A stretch of 16,149 nucleotides of DNA from Collinsella aerofaciens. GTDB lineage: Bacteria; Actinomycetota; Coriobacteriia; Coriobacteriales; Coriobacteriaceae. Location of the stretch: contig JAJWXI010000014.1 of NCBI GenBank assembly GCA_021641225.1, forward strand, positions 5,620 to 21,768. Reading direction: 5' to 3'. How positions within the stretch are numbered: position 1 is the first letter of the stretch; each line of letters begins with the position of its first letter. This document shows positions 1 to 6,368 of this stretch, in pieces. Both the position numbers and the translations under genes were made by a program. A model generated the notes under the pieces. The model was not told the origin of the DNA. It saw only the letters and a list, made by a program, of their open reading frames with translations, and ran no database searches.

Positions 1-275
1 ATGCATGGATGGAGACGAGGGACCCTGCCGACTCTTGGTTTGTCGTGACTGACATCTTTGGCGGCTCTGTAAACAACGAATTCATTCAGAGGCAGACTGC
101 CGGATCGTTTACGTTGATCGCCGGAATGAACTTGCCGCTGCTGGTGGAAATGGTTACACAGCTGGACTCTCTGGATGCGGACAAGGCCAAAGCCGCGGTC
201 GAGGGATCGCGTTCGTTTATTCAGCTTTGCGAGGCGGCGGACATGCTTGCCGGCGCCGAGGAAGAAGATTTCTAG
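1..275 (+). CDS. PTS mannose/fructose/sorbose-family EIIA component, C-terminal part
   Basis: The frame is open from the left edge of the window, so the N-terminus, including the phosphorylated histidine, is missing. What remains is the second half of an EIIA-Man domain: the strand and turn read VVTDIFGGSVNNEF, close to the family pattern VLTDLFGGSPNN, followed by LIAGMNLPLLVEMV, the conserved helix of this family, and an acidic tail ending in EEEDF. EIIA receives phosphate from HPr in the cytoplasm and hands it to EIIB. An ATG at 9 exists, but the reading frame continues upstream of it (Ala-Trp), and the family fold needs about 60 more residues, so the ATG is internal. It is followed after 71 bases by the EIIB gene of the same transporter. 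The sugar specificity cannot be read from this part. Confidence 0.88.
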   Translation, partial: AWMETRDPADSWFVVTDIFGGSVNNEFIQRQTAGSFTLIAGMNLPLLVEMVTQLDSLDADKAKAAVEGSRSFIQLCEAADMLAGAEEEDF

Positions 276-291
276 TTAGTTCTGGTTCGAG

Positions 292-303
292 CCCTAGCTA
301 GGG
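292..303. repeat. Perfect 12-bp palindrome between EIIA and EIIB
   Basis: CCCTAGCTAGGG lies in the 71-base gap between the EIIA stop and the EIIB start, flanked by CGA on the left and TCG on the right, which can extend the symmetry past one G-G mismatch. No T-tract follows, so it is not an intrinsic terminator. It could be a dimeric-protein operator or a small intercistronic hairpin. The sequence is directly visible; any function is a guess. Confidence 0.3.
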
Positions 304-346
304 GTCGCACCTGTCATTCCCTTTATCACGTGCGGAGATGATAACG

Positions 347-820
347 ATGATTAAGCTTACGAGAGTTGATTACCGACTGATTCACGGCCAAGTTGCCATG
401 TCCTGGACTCACGCTTTGGATGTAGATTGCATTCTGCTCGCCAGCGATGCTGTGGTAAAAGACGACATGAGGAAGGCGGCCTTGAGACTCGCCCGCCCCA
501 GCGGCGTTAAACTCGTCATCAAGGATGTTGACGCTGCTATCGAGGCGCTCAACAGTGGCGTTACCGACAAGTATTCGCTGTTTATCATCGCTGAGACGAT
601 TGAAGATGTCTATCGTCTCGCTAAGGGTTGCAAAGACATCAAAGAGATCAATCTGGGTGGAACCCGAAAGACCCCTGAGACCACGCTTCATCCGACCCCT
701 GCAATCTTCGCGACCGAGAAAGATGCCGAGCATATCCAAGAGCTCCTGGGCGATGGCGTGGCCATCGAAATCCGTCAGGTCCCCAATGACGCTAAGGTGT
801 TTGCCAAGGACGTTTTTTAG
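347..820 (+). CDS. PTS mannose/fructose/sorbose-family EIIB component
   Basis: A 157-residue cytoplasmic EIIB. The N-terminal motif VDYRLIHGQV matches the family signature (RIDDRLIHGQV), and His13 is the predicted phosphorylated residue that takes phosphate from EIIA and passes it to the sugar entering through EIIC/EIID. The middle carries the typical VDAAIEAL and EINLGGTR segments, and the length is normal for the family. The start at 347 is preferred over an ATG at 338, because GGAG at 334-337 is 9 bases from 347 but directly abuts 338. It lies downstream of EIIA and upstream of the deglycase. The gap to the next gene holds a terminator-like hairpin, so some transcripts probably end after this gene. 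Confidence 0.93.
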   Translation: MIKLTRVDYRLIHGQVAMSWTHALDVDCILLASDAVVKDDMRKAALRLARPSGVKLVIKDVDAAIEALNSGVTDKYSLFIIAETIEDVYRLAKGCKDIKEINLGGTRKTPETTLHPTPAIFATEKDAEHIQELLGDGVAIEIRQVPNDAKVFAKDVF

Positions 821-870
821 CCGAAAACATGCTGGTGTTCGGTATTTATTGAACCGATACTCTATGTCTA

Positions 871-904
871 AGCCCGTCGATCATTTGATCGGCGGGCTTT
901 TTAT
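871..904 (+). terminator. Intrinsic terminator after EIIB
   Basis: A 13-bp stem with one G-T wobble (AGCCCGTCGATCA paired with TGATCGGCGGGCT) around a nominal TT loop, followed by CTTTTTATT. It begins about 50 bases after the EIIB stop, inside an apparent operon, so it should separate or attenuate EIIA-EIIB from the deglycase and EIIC-EIID. Confidence 0.75.
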
Positions 905-936
905 TAAAGAAAAATCGAAAAATTCTGAAATAGTTC

Positions 937-964
937 TTGCATAGTTAGTTATATAAAGTATTAT
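937..964 (+). promoter_or_regulatory. Possible promoter of the deglycase-EIIC-EIID segment
   Basis: An AT-rich stretch after the terminator holds TTGCAT (937-942), 16 bases, then TATTAT (959-964); an overlapping TATAAC at 962-967 is an alternative -10. The -10 is good and the -35 is weak. The position, after a terminator and about 50 bases before the deglycase start, favours an internal promoter. Confidence 0.35.
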
Positions 965-973
965 AACGTCATG

Positions 974-994
974 GGATGAATGAAGGGTTCATCC
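974..994 (+). promoter_or_regulatory. Inverted repeat in the deglycase leader
   Basis: GGATGAA (974-980), 7 bases, TTCATCC (988-994): a perfect 7-bp inverted repeat. It lies just after the candidate -10 and ends 10 bases before the AGGAG ribosome binding site (1004-1008). It could be a repressor operator overlapping the transcription start or a hairpin at the 5' end of the messenger. Confidence 0.4.
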
Positions 995-1014
995 AAGTGA
1001 GTTAGGAGTAAGGG

Positions 1015-2049
1015 ATGTTCAATTTCGATGAGCCTCGTTACGAGAAGGTTGTGAGCGATGCCCTCGCTCTCCGTCCTCAGATTGAGGCTGCCGTGGACGA
1101 GGTCTGCGAGCAGGGCTATTCCAACATCTTCTTCATCGGCTGCGGCGGCACCTGGGCCCACACGCTCCCGATGAAGTACTGGGTCGAGACCACCACGGCC
1201 GACGTCGACGTCCACTGCGAGATCGCCGCCGAGTTCCTCGCATGCCCGCCCAAGGCCTTCAACAAGGACTCGGTCTGCGTCTTCTCCACCCGCACCGGCA
1301 CCACCCCCGAGATCATCGAGGCCGCCAAGTTCTGCCAGGAGCAGGGCGCCCGCACGCTGATGTATGTCTCCAACGACAACACCCCGGCCACCGAGTACGC
1401 CGATTACAAGTTCTTCAGCTTCGCCGAGGACGACGTCCTGTGCGAGGCCATCTACACCTACCAGATCACGCTGGTCGCCCGCTTCCTCAAGAACGCCGGC
1501 GCCTTCCCCAAGTACGACACCTTCATGGAGGAGTTCGGCAACATCGCCCCGTACCTCATCAAGGCCAAGGACGCCCAGGACGAGCGCTGCGCCGCCATGG
1601 CCGAGGACTTCAAGGACACCGACTACCACATGGTGATCGGCTCCGGCATGCTCTGGGGCGAGGCCTACGACTACGCCATGTGCATCCTCGAGGAGATGCA
1701 GTGGATCAAGACCAAGTCCATCCACGCCGCCGAGTTCTTCCACGGCACCATCGAGCTGTGCGAGGAGGGCACGAGCCTCATCATGCTCTACGGCGAGGAC
1801 GACACCCGTAAGCTTATGGACCGCGTGGACAACTTCACTCACATGCTCGCCGACGAGAAGGGCGTCAACGTCCGCGTGAACAAGTTTGACACCGCCGAGG
1901 TTGAGCTGCCGTTCAGCGACCCCGAGTTCCGCAAGATCGTCTCCCCGATGGTCACCTACACCATCACCGAGCGTCTGAGCTGCCATCTCGAGCACGTCCG
2001 TAACCACCCGCTCACCACGCGTCGTTACTATCACCAGATGAACTACTAA
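1015..2049 (+). CDS. SIS-domain sugar-phosphate deglycase/isomerase (FrlB/GfrF/FraB-like)
   Basis: A 344-residue cytoplasmic protein with two SIS domains. The first has IFFIGCGGTWAHTLPMKYW and the phosphosugar loop STRTGTTPEIIEA; the second has MVIGSGMLWGEAYDYA and HAAEFFHGTIELCEEGTS, which matches the Glu/His catalytic segment (GEFRHGPLE) of fructoselysine-6-phosphate deglycase. The C-terminal HNP/RRYY pattern (RNHPLTTRRYY) also matches that group. Such enzymes split a 6-phosphorylated Amadori compound into glucose-6-phosphate (or relative) and a free amino acid; the exact amino acid is not readable. AGGAG (1004-1008) lies 6 bases before the start. Placement between EIIB and EIIC implies that it acts on the PTS product. 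Its central part uses almost only C/G-ending codons, far more than EIIC and EIID, which suggests very high expression. A glucosamine-type isomerase role is a less likely alternative. Confidence 0.85.
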   Translation: MFNFDEPRYEKVVSDALALRPQIEAAVDEVCEQGYSNIFFIGCGGTWAHTLPMKYWVETTTADVDVHCEIAAEFLACPPKAFNKDSVCVFSTRTGTTPEIIEAAKFCQEQGARTLMYVSNDNTPATEYADYKFFSFAEDDVLCEAIYTYQITLVARFLKNAGAFPKYDTFMEEFGNIAPYLIKAKDAQDERCAAMAEDFKDTDYHMVIGSGMLWGEAYDYAMCILEEMQWIKTKSIHAAEFFHGTIELCEEGTSLIMLYGEDDTRKLMDRVDNFTHMLADEKGVNVRVNKFDTAEVELPFSDPEFRKIVSPMVTYTITERLSCHLEHVRNHPLTTRRYYHQMNY

Positions 2050-2070
2050 TCCTCTCAAATTGCTGCGGTT

Positions 2071-2109
2071 GTCTGCAGGCGAGCTGCGCAGAATGCCTCG
2101 CCTGCAGAC
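2071..2109 (+). promoter_or_regulatory. Intercistronic 13-bp stem-loop between deglycase and EIIC
   Basis: GTCTGCAGGCGAG (2071-2083) and CTCGCCTGCAGAC (2097-2109) are perfect complements with a 13-base loop. Only CTATTTCTGGGG follows, so the U-tract is poor and termination would be partial at best. A stem of this kind can protect the 3' end of the upstream message or attenuate the downstream one. It ends just before the EIIC ribosome binding site. Confidence 0.6.
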
Positions 2110-2130
2110 CTATTTCTGGGGTTGATCGAA

Positions 2131-2904
2131 ATGGTTGTCCAGTATCTTCTAGTTGCACTGGTCGCATTTATTGCGTCCATGGACGAGCAATTATTTGGCA
2201 TTACGATGCTTGGCCGTCCGCTGTTTACGAGCCTGTTTGTCGGCTTGATCCTTGGCGATGTCCAGCAGGGCGTTATCGTCGGCGCTGCTTTGGAGTCCAT
2301 GTTCATGGGCGCCATCATGGTCGGCGCGGCGGTTCCTCCCGAGGTCTATGCCTCCGGCGTGCTTGGCTGCGCGTTTGCCGTCATTACGGGTACGGGCACG
2401 GCAACTGCCGTCGCGCTCGCCCTTCCCGTCTCCGTCTTCCTTCAGGTGTGGCGCAACTTCTGCTACGCCGTTCCGGGTGCCTTTGCCTGCAAGAAGATTG
2501 AGACCGCTCTGGCAAATCGCGATCTTGCCAAGGCGAATCTGTACCATCTGACTATCGTGCCGCTGTCGATTGGCATTCCGTCTGCACTGCTGGTGTTTGG
2601 CTCGCTGTTCTTTGGTGCCGACCTCATCAACAATGCGCTCAACGCGATTCCGCAGTTTGTGATGGACGGCCTCAACGTTGCATCCGGCGTCATGGTCTGC
2701 ATCGGCTTCGCACTCCTTATCAGGACCATGGGCGATAACAAGCTTCTTCCCTGGCTGTTCTTGGGATTCATTATGGTCATCTACCTCAAGATGGACGTTA
2801 TCGGCGTCGCCGCAGCTGCCATTTGCGTCGCGCTGCTCCTGGCCTTCCGCGAGGGTTCGTCCGGTCCGCAGACGGTTGCTGCAGATGAAGAGGAGGACTT
2901 CTAA
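2131..2904 (+). CDS. PTS mannose/fructose/sorbose-family EIIC component
   Basis: A 257-residue polytopic membrane protein. The N-terminus MVVQYLLVALVAFIASMDE resembles the family start (LLxALLxALxAFIAxLDE), followed by GRPLFTSLFVGLILGDVQQG and AALESMFMG, all typical of EIIC-Man. It forms the sugar translocation channel with EIID. The start at 2131 is chosen over an in-frame TTG at 2122, because TGGGG (2117-2121) is 9 bases from the ATG and touches the TTG. The last residues DEEEDF are acidic and cytoplasmic. Its stop codon overlaps the EIID start by one base, so the two are translationally coupled. Codon use is much more mixed than in the deglycase upstream. Confidence 0.92.
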   Translation: MVVQYLLVALVAFIASMDEQLFGITMLGRPLFTSLFVGLILGDVQQGVIVGAALESMFMGAIMVGAAVPPEVYASGVLGCAFAVITGTGTATAVALALPVSVFLQVWRNFCYAVPGAFACKKIETALANRDLAKANLYHLTIVPLSIGIPSALLVFGSLFFGADLINNALNAIPQFVMDGLNVASGVMVCIGFALLIRTMGDNKLLPWLFLGFIMVIYLKMDVIGVAAAAICVALLLAFREGSSGPQTVAADEEEDF

Positions 2905-3752
2905 TGGCTACCCAGAACACCGACCTCAAAGAGGCCAAGAAGGACGCGATTATGACCCCCGATATGTATCGGAGCATGTTCCTTCGCCAGTTTACGAGCC
3001 AGTGCTCGCAGTCGTACGACAAGATGATGGCAATGGGCTTCATGTACACCATTCAGAAGCCCCTGCGAAAGATCTATCCTAACGACGACGATTACTATGC
3101 GGCGCTCGATCGCCATACCGAGTTCTTTAACATCACGCCTCATGTGCTTCCGTTTGTAGCCGGCCTAACGGTTTCGATGGAAGAGCAGGCGGCTGCCGAT
3201 AAGAACTTCGACACGTCCTCGATCAACGCCATGAAGGTCGGCCTCATGGGACCGCTTTCCGGCATTGGCGATTCGTTCTACTGGGGAACGTTCCGCGTGG
3301 TTGCCGCCGGCATTGGTATTGGCATCGCTTCGACGGGCAACCCGCTCGGCCCCATCGTGTACGCGCTCATCTACTCCGTGATTAACTTTGCAACGCGTAT
3401 CGTCGCCGCCCATCTGGGTTACGACTTGGGAACCAAGTTTTTGCAGCAGTCCGAAGAGAGCAACCTTATGTCTCGCATGACGCATGCTGCCGGTGTCCTC
3501 GGAATGACCGTTATCGGCGCCATGATTGCGGCACAGGTCTCGCTGTCCACGGCTTTGACCTTTGACGTGGGTGGTTCGGAGATTGTCCTGCAGGATCTGT
3601 TCGATTCGATCTTCCCCGGTCTGCTGCCCTTGCTGGCAACGTTCGCTTGCGTTGCCCTCTATAAAAAGGGCGTCAAGACCATTTGGATCATCTTGGGCAT
3701 CTTCGCAATCTGCATCATCGGAACGGGCTTGGGAGTGTTCGCTGCGGCGTAA
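2904..3752 (+). CDS. PTS mannose/fructose/sorbose-family EIID component
   Basis: A 282-residue membrane component. The N-terminal cytoplasmic part (MYRSMFLRQFTSQCSQSYDK, then MGFMYTIQKPLRKIY) and the signature MGPLSGIGDSFYWGTFR are those of EIID-Man; hydrophobic helices follow to the C-terminus. EIID pairs with EIIC to form the permease. AGGAGG at 2891-2896 lies 7 bases before the ATG, and the start overlaps the EIIC stop (TAATG). It is the last gene of the PTS operon; a strong terminator follows 45 bases downstream. No truncation is seen, and length is normal. Confidence 0.93.
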   Translation: MATQNTDLKEAKKDAIMTPDMYRSMFLRQFTSQCSQSYDKMMAMGFMYTIQKPLRKIYPNDDDYYAALDRHTEFFNITPHVLPFVAGLTVSMEEQAAADKNFDTSSINAMKVGLMGPLSGIGDSFYWGTFRVVAAGIGIGIASTGNPLGPIVYALIYSVINFATRIVAAHLGYDLGTKFLQQSEESNLMSRMTHAAGVLGMTVIGAMIAAQVSLSTALTFDVGGSEIVLQDLFDSIFPGLLPLLATFACVALYKKGVKTIWIILGIFAICIIGTGLGVFAAA

Positions 3753-3797
3753 TGTTGACTGCTATGCTCGCGCGTTGGATAACTAACTGACCGTTTG

Positions 3798-3834
3798 AAA
3801 ACGGGGCTCGGCGTAAGGCCGGCCCCGTTTTTTG
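3798..3834 (+). terminator. Intrinsic terminator of the PTS operon
   Basis: AAAACGGGGC (3798-3807) pairs with GCCCCGTTTT (3822-3831), with additional T residues to 3833. The paired A/T ends make it potentially bidirectional. Confidence 0.88.
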
Positions 3835-3885
3835 TTTGAGGGATTTTCCGACCGTCCAATAATCCAGGCTCATGCATCACTCACG

Positions 3886-3954
3886 CATCTCTCGTCTCTC
3901 ATTCGTCACTAACACGAGAGATAGCTGAAAGACGAGAGATAATTACGAGAGATA
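3886..3954 (+). repeat. ACGAGAGATA repeat block 1
   Basis: One inverted copy (ATCTCTCGT at 3887-3895, the complement of ACGAGAGAT) and three direct copies of ACGAGAGATA beginning at 3914, 3932 and 3945, spaced 18 and 13 bases. The inverted and first direct copies could also pair as a 9-bp stem. It lies about 230 bases upstream of the AlbA_2 regulator gene. No coding capacity was seen. The array looks like a set of protein binding sites. Confidence 0.75.
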
Positions 3955-4001
3955 GCTTAGCAGCAAAGAGACAAGCAACCATGGTATTGTCTCAATACCG
4001 A

Positions 4002-4030
4002 TTGTTCCACCAGCAAAAACATGATTTAAT
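4002..4030 (+). promoter_or_regulatory. Possible promoter between the two repeat blocks
   Basis: TTGTTC (4002-4007), 17 bases, TTTAAT (4025-4030). The -10 matches consensus in five positions and the -35 in three. If used, transcription would start near 4037, putting repeat block 2 in the leader of the regulator gene and block 1 upstream of the promoter. Confidence 0.28.
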
Positions 4031-4050
4031 GAAGTAGGTAGTAGATATCT

Positions 4051-4137
4051 TATCTCTCATCTTTCACTCATATCTAACACGAGAGATAACAGAAAGACGA
4101 GAGATAATTACGAGAGATAACTGAGAGACGAGGGAAA
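4051..4137 (+). repeat. ACGAGAGATA repeat block 2
   Basis: The same architecture as block 1, shifted by 165 bases: an inverted copy TATCTCTCAT (4051-4060), then direct ACGAGAGATA copies at 4079, 4097 and 4110 (spacing 18 and 13), plus a degenerate fourth (ACGAGGGAAA) at 4128, again 18 bases on. The segment AGAAAGACGAGAGATAATTA matches block 1 closely, while the sequence between the blocks is unrelated, so this is a duplicated site array and not a simple tandem duplication. It ends about 45 bases before the regulator start codon. Confidence 0.75.
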
Positions 4138-4182
4138 TCCGTCTGCAGCATTCTCCGCAGGACCGAGCGAAGGGACGTGCAG

Positions 4183-5649
4183 ATGAACGAAAACGAGCTG
4201 GCCGGTTTGCTCGAGTCTTTAAAGCGCATGGGTTCGGATGACCTTAGCGTCGAAGTAAAAGAGAGCGCCACGACGCTTTCCCGCGACGTATGGGAAACGG
4301 TCAGCGCTTTCGCAAACACCGCCGGCGGCATCATCGTACTCGGAGTGAGCGAGCGCGCGGGTTTTGTCCCAGTTGCAAACTTTGAGACCGAGAAAGTGCT
4401 CAACCAATTCGTGGCGGGCATGGGCGATGCCGGCGGTCGTGGAAAGCTGGCCAATCCGCCCAAATACACCATTGAGCGCGTGGAGCTTCGGGGTACCGTT
4501 GTTCTCGTTATCACGATTGAGGAGCTCGACCCGTCGAGCAAGCCTTGCTATGTCATAGAGCGGGGCGCTCAAGGTGGCAGCTACAAACGCATCGATGACA
4601 AAGATGTCCCGCTTTCGTCGACCGAGGTTTTGGCACTGTCGTCATATGAACGGACGAGTCCTAGCGATCGCGATGCGGTGCCCGGCACGAGTGTGGGCGA
4701 TCTCGACGAGTCGCTGGTCGACCGCACGATAGAGCGTGCCTATTCGTTGACGCCTCGAGCGATGCGCGGTGCGGCGGACAAGAAGACAAAGATGGAGCGT
4801 CTGAATTTCCTCGACTTCCAGGGCAATGTTACCAAGGCCGGCCTCCTTGCCGCGGGCGTTTACCCTCAGCAGTTCTATCCCAAGCTCTTCATTGATGTGG
4901 CTGTCCATGCGGGAACTCAAAAGGGCGCTGCGGGACCGCTAAGATTTATGGACCGCACAGTCTGCGAGGGCACCCTGGGCGAGATGATTTCGGATACTGT
5001 CGCGGCTGTCGCCAAAAACCTGCGCCGCACCTCGACCGTCCAAGGCATCTCGCGTATCGACTCGCTGGAGATTCCCGAGGAGGTCCTGCGCGAGGCAGTC
5101 GCCAACGCGGTTATCCACAGGGAATACGGGGATCGGTTCTGTGGGCAATCGATCACCGTCGACGTTTTTGACGACCGTATCGAGGTGACGAATCCCGGCG
5201 GCCTTTATGGAGGGAAGACTCGCGAGAACTTGTTTGACGGCAGCTCCCGATGCCGTAACGCGACGCTCGTGAAACTCATGTCGATTGTCCCGCTGCCGGA
5301 TGGCGCAGGTTCGCCGGCTGAGGGCAATGGCTCGGGCATCCCGATGATGATCGATGCCATGCGCGCGCATGGTCTGGCCGAGCCCCTGTTCTGCCCGGGG
5401 TTCGATCGGTTCAAGGTCGTACTTTACCGTTCAAAGATCGAGCCGGTCGATCATGGCGGGGGCTTAATTGTGACGGCACTCAAGTGCTACGGCGAATTGG
5501 GGACGCGCGAACTGGCGGAGCGCACGGGACTCACGGTTTCCCAGGTTAGGGCACGCGTCAATGCGCTCATTGAGCAGGGTGAGCTTGAGCCGACGGCGCC
5601 GTCGACAAGCCGCAACCGCAAATATCGACTGTCAGAGCGCGTGGAATAA
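4183..5649 (+). CDS. AlbA_2/Schlafen-type, GHKL-like, winged-helix transcriptional regulator
   Basis: A 488-residue soluble protein with three recognisable parts. Residues about 20-130 form an AlbA_2 (Schlafen-type) DNA/RNA-binding domain, with VEVKES followed by SAFANTAGGIIVLGV and a later GGSYKR. Residues about 300-410 look like the C-terminal ATP-binding region of this family (HATPase_c_4), with REAVANAVIHREY (N308 in the N-box), ITNPGG-like VTNPGGLYGGKT and GNGSGIPMM. The last 60 residues contain a winged helix (LGTRELAERTGLTVSQVRAR). The ATG at 4183 is preferred over GTG at 4177, because AGGGA (4171-4175) is 7 bases from the ATG but 1 from the GTG. It is monocistronic, preceded by two blocks of ACGAGAGATA repeats that are good candidates for its own binding sites. 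The target genes and any ligand are unknown. Confidence 0.85.
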   Translation: MNENELAGLLESLKRMGSDDLSVEVKESATTLSRDVWETVSAFANTAGGIIVLGVSERAGFVPVANFETEKVLNQFVAGMGDAGGRGKLANPPKYTIERVELRGTVVLVITIEELDPSSKPCYVIERGAQGGSYKRIDDKDVPLSSTEVLALSSYERTSPSDRDAVPGTSVGDLDESLVDRTIERAYSLTPRAMRGAADKKTKMERLNFLDFQGNVTKAGLLAAGVYPQQFYPKLFIDVAVHAGTQKGAAGPLRFMDRTVCEGTLGEMISDTVAAVAKNLRRTSTVQGISRIDSLEIPEEVLREAVANAVIHREYGDRFCGQSITVDVFDDRIEVTNPGGLYGGKTRENLFDGSSRCRNATLVKLMSIVPLPDGAGSPAEGNGSGIPMMIDAMRAHGLAEPLFCPGFDRFKVVLYRSKIEPVDHGGGLIVTALKCYGELGTRELAERTGLTVSQVRARVNALIEQGELEPTAPSTSRNRKYRLSERVE

Positions 5650-5654
5650 ATGCG

Positions 5655-5703
5655 TTAGTGGACGAGGCGACCCAATAATCGACCCTCGATTGGCGCCCAC
5701 TAA
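5655..5703 (+). other. Bulged stem-loop after the regulator gene
   Basis: The right arm (5686-5703) pairs continuously with four segments of the left arm: TTAGTG with CACTAA, GGCG with CGCC, CCAAT with ATTGG and CGA with TCG, the left side carrying short bulges. It starts 6 bases after the stop codon. No T-tract follows, so it is not a standard intrinsic terminator; it may still act as a 3'-end structure for the regulator message. Confidence 0.45.
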
Positions 5704-5749
5704 GGTAAAGCGGTTGTTGCCCAGTCGACGGTGATGCTAAAGACTCGGC

Positions 5750-6242
5750 TTACGCCGGCATGGCCCCGAACCCGTCCATCAAGAACAGCCTAAGAACCAG
5801 CTTGATGACATATCCCGGTTTGACTTCTGCCGCGTCAAAGACGTGGCGCTCGGCGAGCTCGCGGCAGTATGCATAGATGTCGCGGATAAGGTCCGCGCCC
5901 GAAAGCGTAAACATGTAGCCTACGTCCGAAAGCGCATTGGGCGCGGCGGGCAACTTGGCCATGCGGCAGAACGTTTGCAGGTCGGGCGCCATAACATTCT
6001 GGTAGTCGAGGTGGCCGCTGGCATTCTGTGCGGCAAGCTCCAATTGGCGCACAAAATGCCAGCGCCGCCGCTAACACAAAGCTCGGCGTAGGCGCATTGA
6101 CGTCCTGAGTGGTCGCCACAAGCCTGCCCGCCGCCTGCGTGACAAGCCAAGCGACCTCGCGCTGGCAACGCACGGCCTTGCGCGTAACCGGCTTGATGGA
6201 CGAAGAAGAAACGCTCCCCTTAGGCGGATTCGAAGCAGCCAT
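5750..6242 (-). pseudogene. Hypothetical protein gene with an apparent one-base frameshift
   Basis: Two overlapping minus-strand frames join into one plausible protein. The first starts at ATG 6242 with GGAGGG a few bases upstream and reads through VAWLVTQAAGRLVATTQDVN to AAALAF; the second continues VRQLELAAQNASGHLDYQN to the stop at 5750. Removing one T from the TTTT run at 6053-6056 joins them into about 163 residues, and the span of 493 bases is one more than a multiple of three. The frames beyond the junction look like arginine-rich shadow sequence on both sides. A -10-like TATACT lies at 6300-6305. I do not recognise the family; there are no clear membrane segments. It could be a genuine pseudogene, a sequencing or assembly error, or two small genes. 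Confidence 0.6.
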
Positions 6243-6321
6243 AAGACCCTCCCATGAACAATCCGGCCCAACAAGCCCGGATGAAACACGTGCTACATCA
6301 GTATACAGGGGAGTGGGATGG

Positions 6322-6356
6322 AAAAAACGGAGTCGACAGCGTGAACTGCCGGCTCC
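6322..6356 (-). terminator. Intrinsic terminator of the methyltransferase gene
   Basis: On the minus strand GGAGCCGGCAG and CTGTCGACTCC pair over 11 positions with one mismatch and one G-T, loop TTCACG, followed by GTTTTTT. It begins 13 bases after the methyltransferase stop and separates it from the frameshifted gene downstream. Confidence 0.75.
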
Positions 6357-6368
6357 GGATTGCTTGCC

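Noticed and set aside
961..2058. A 365-residue minus-strand frame opposite the deglycase
   Set aside because: It is Val/Leu/Gly/Asp/His-rich low-complexity sequence produced by the extreme codon bias of the deglycase; it has no domain.
3886..4137. A CRISPR array as explanation of the ACGAGAGATA repeats
   Set aside because: The units are only 10 bases with 3-8 base gaps and mixed orientation, unlike repeats of about 28-37 bases with unique spacers; no cas genes are present.
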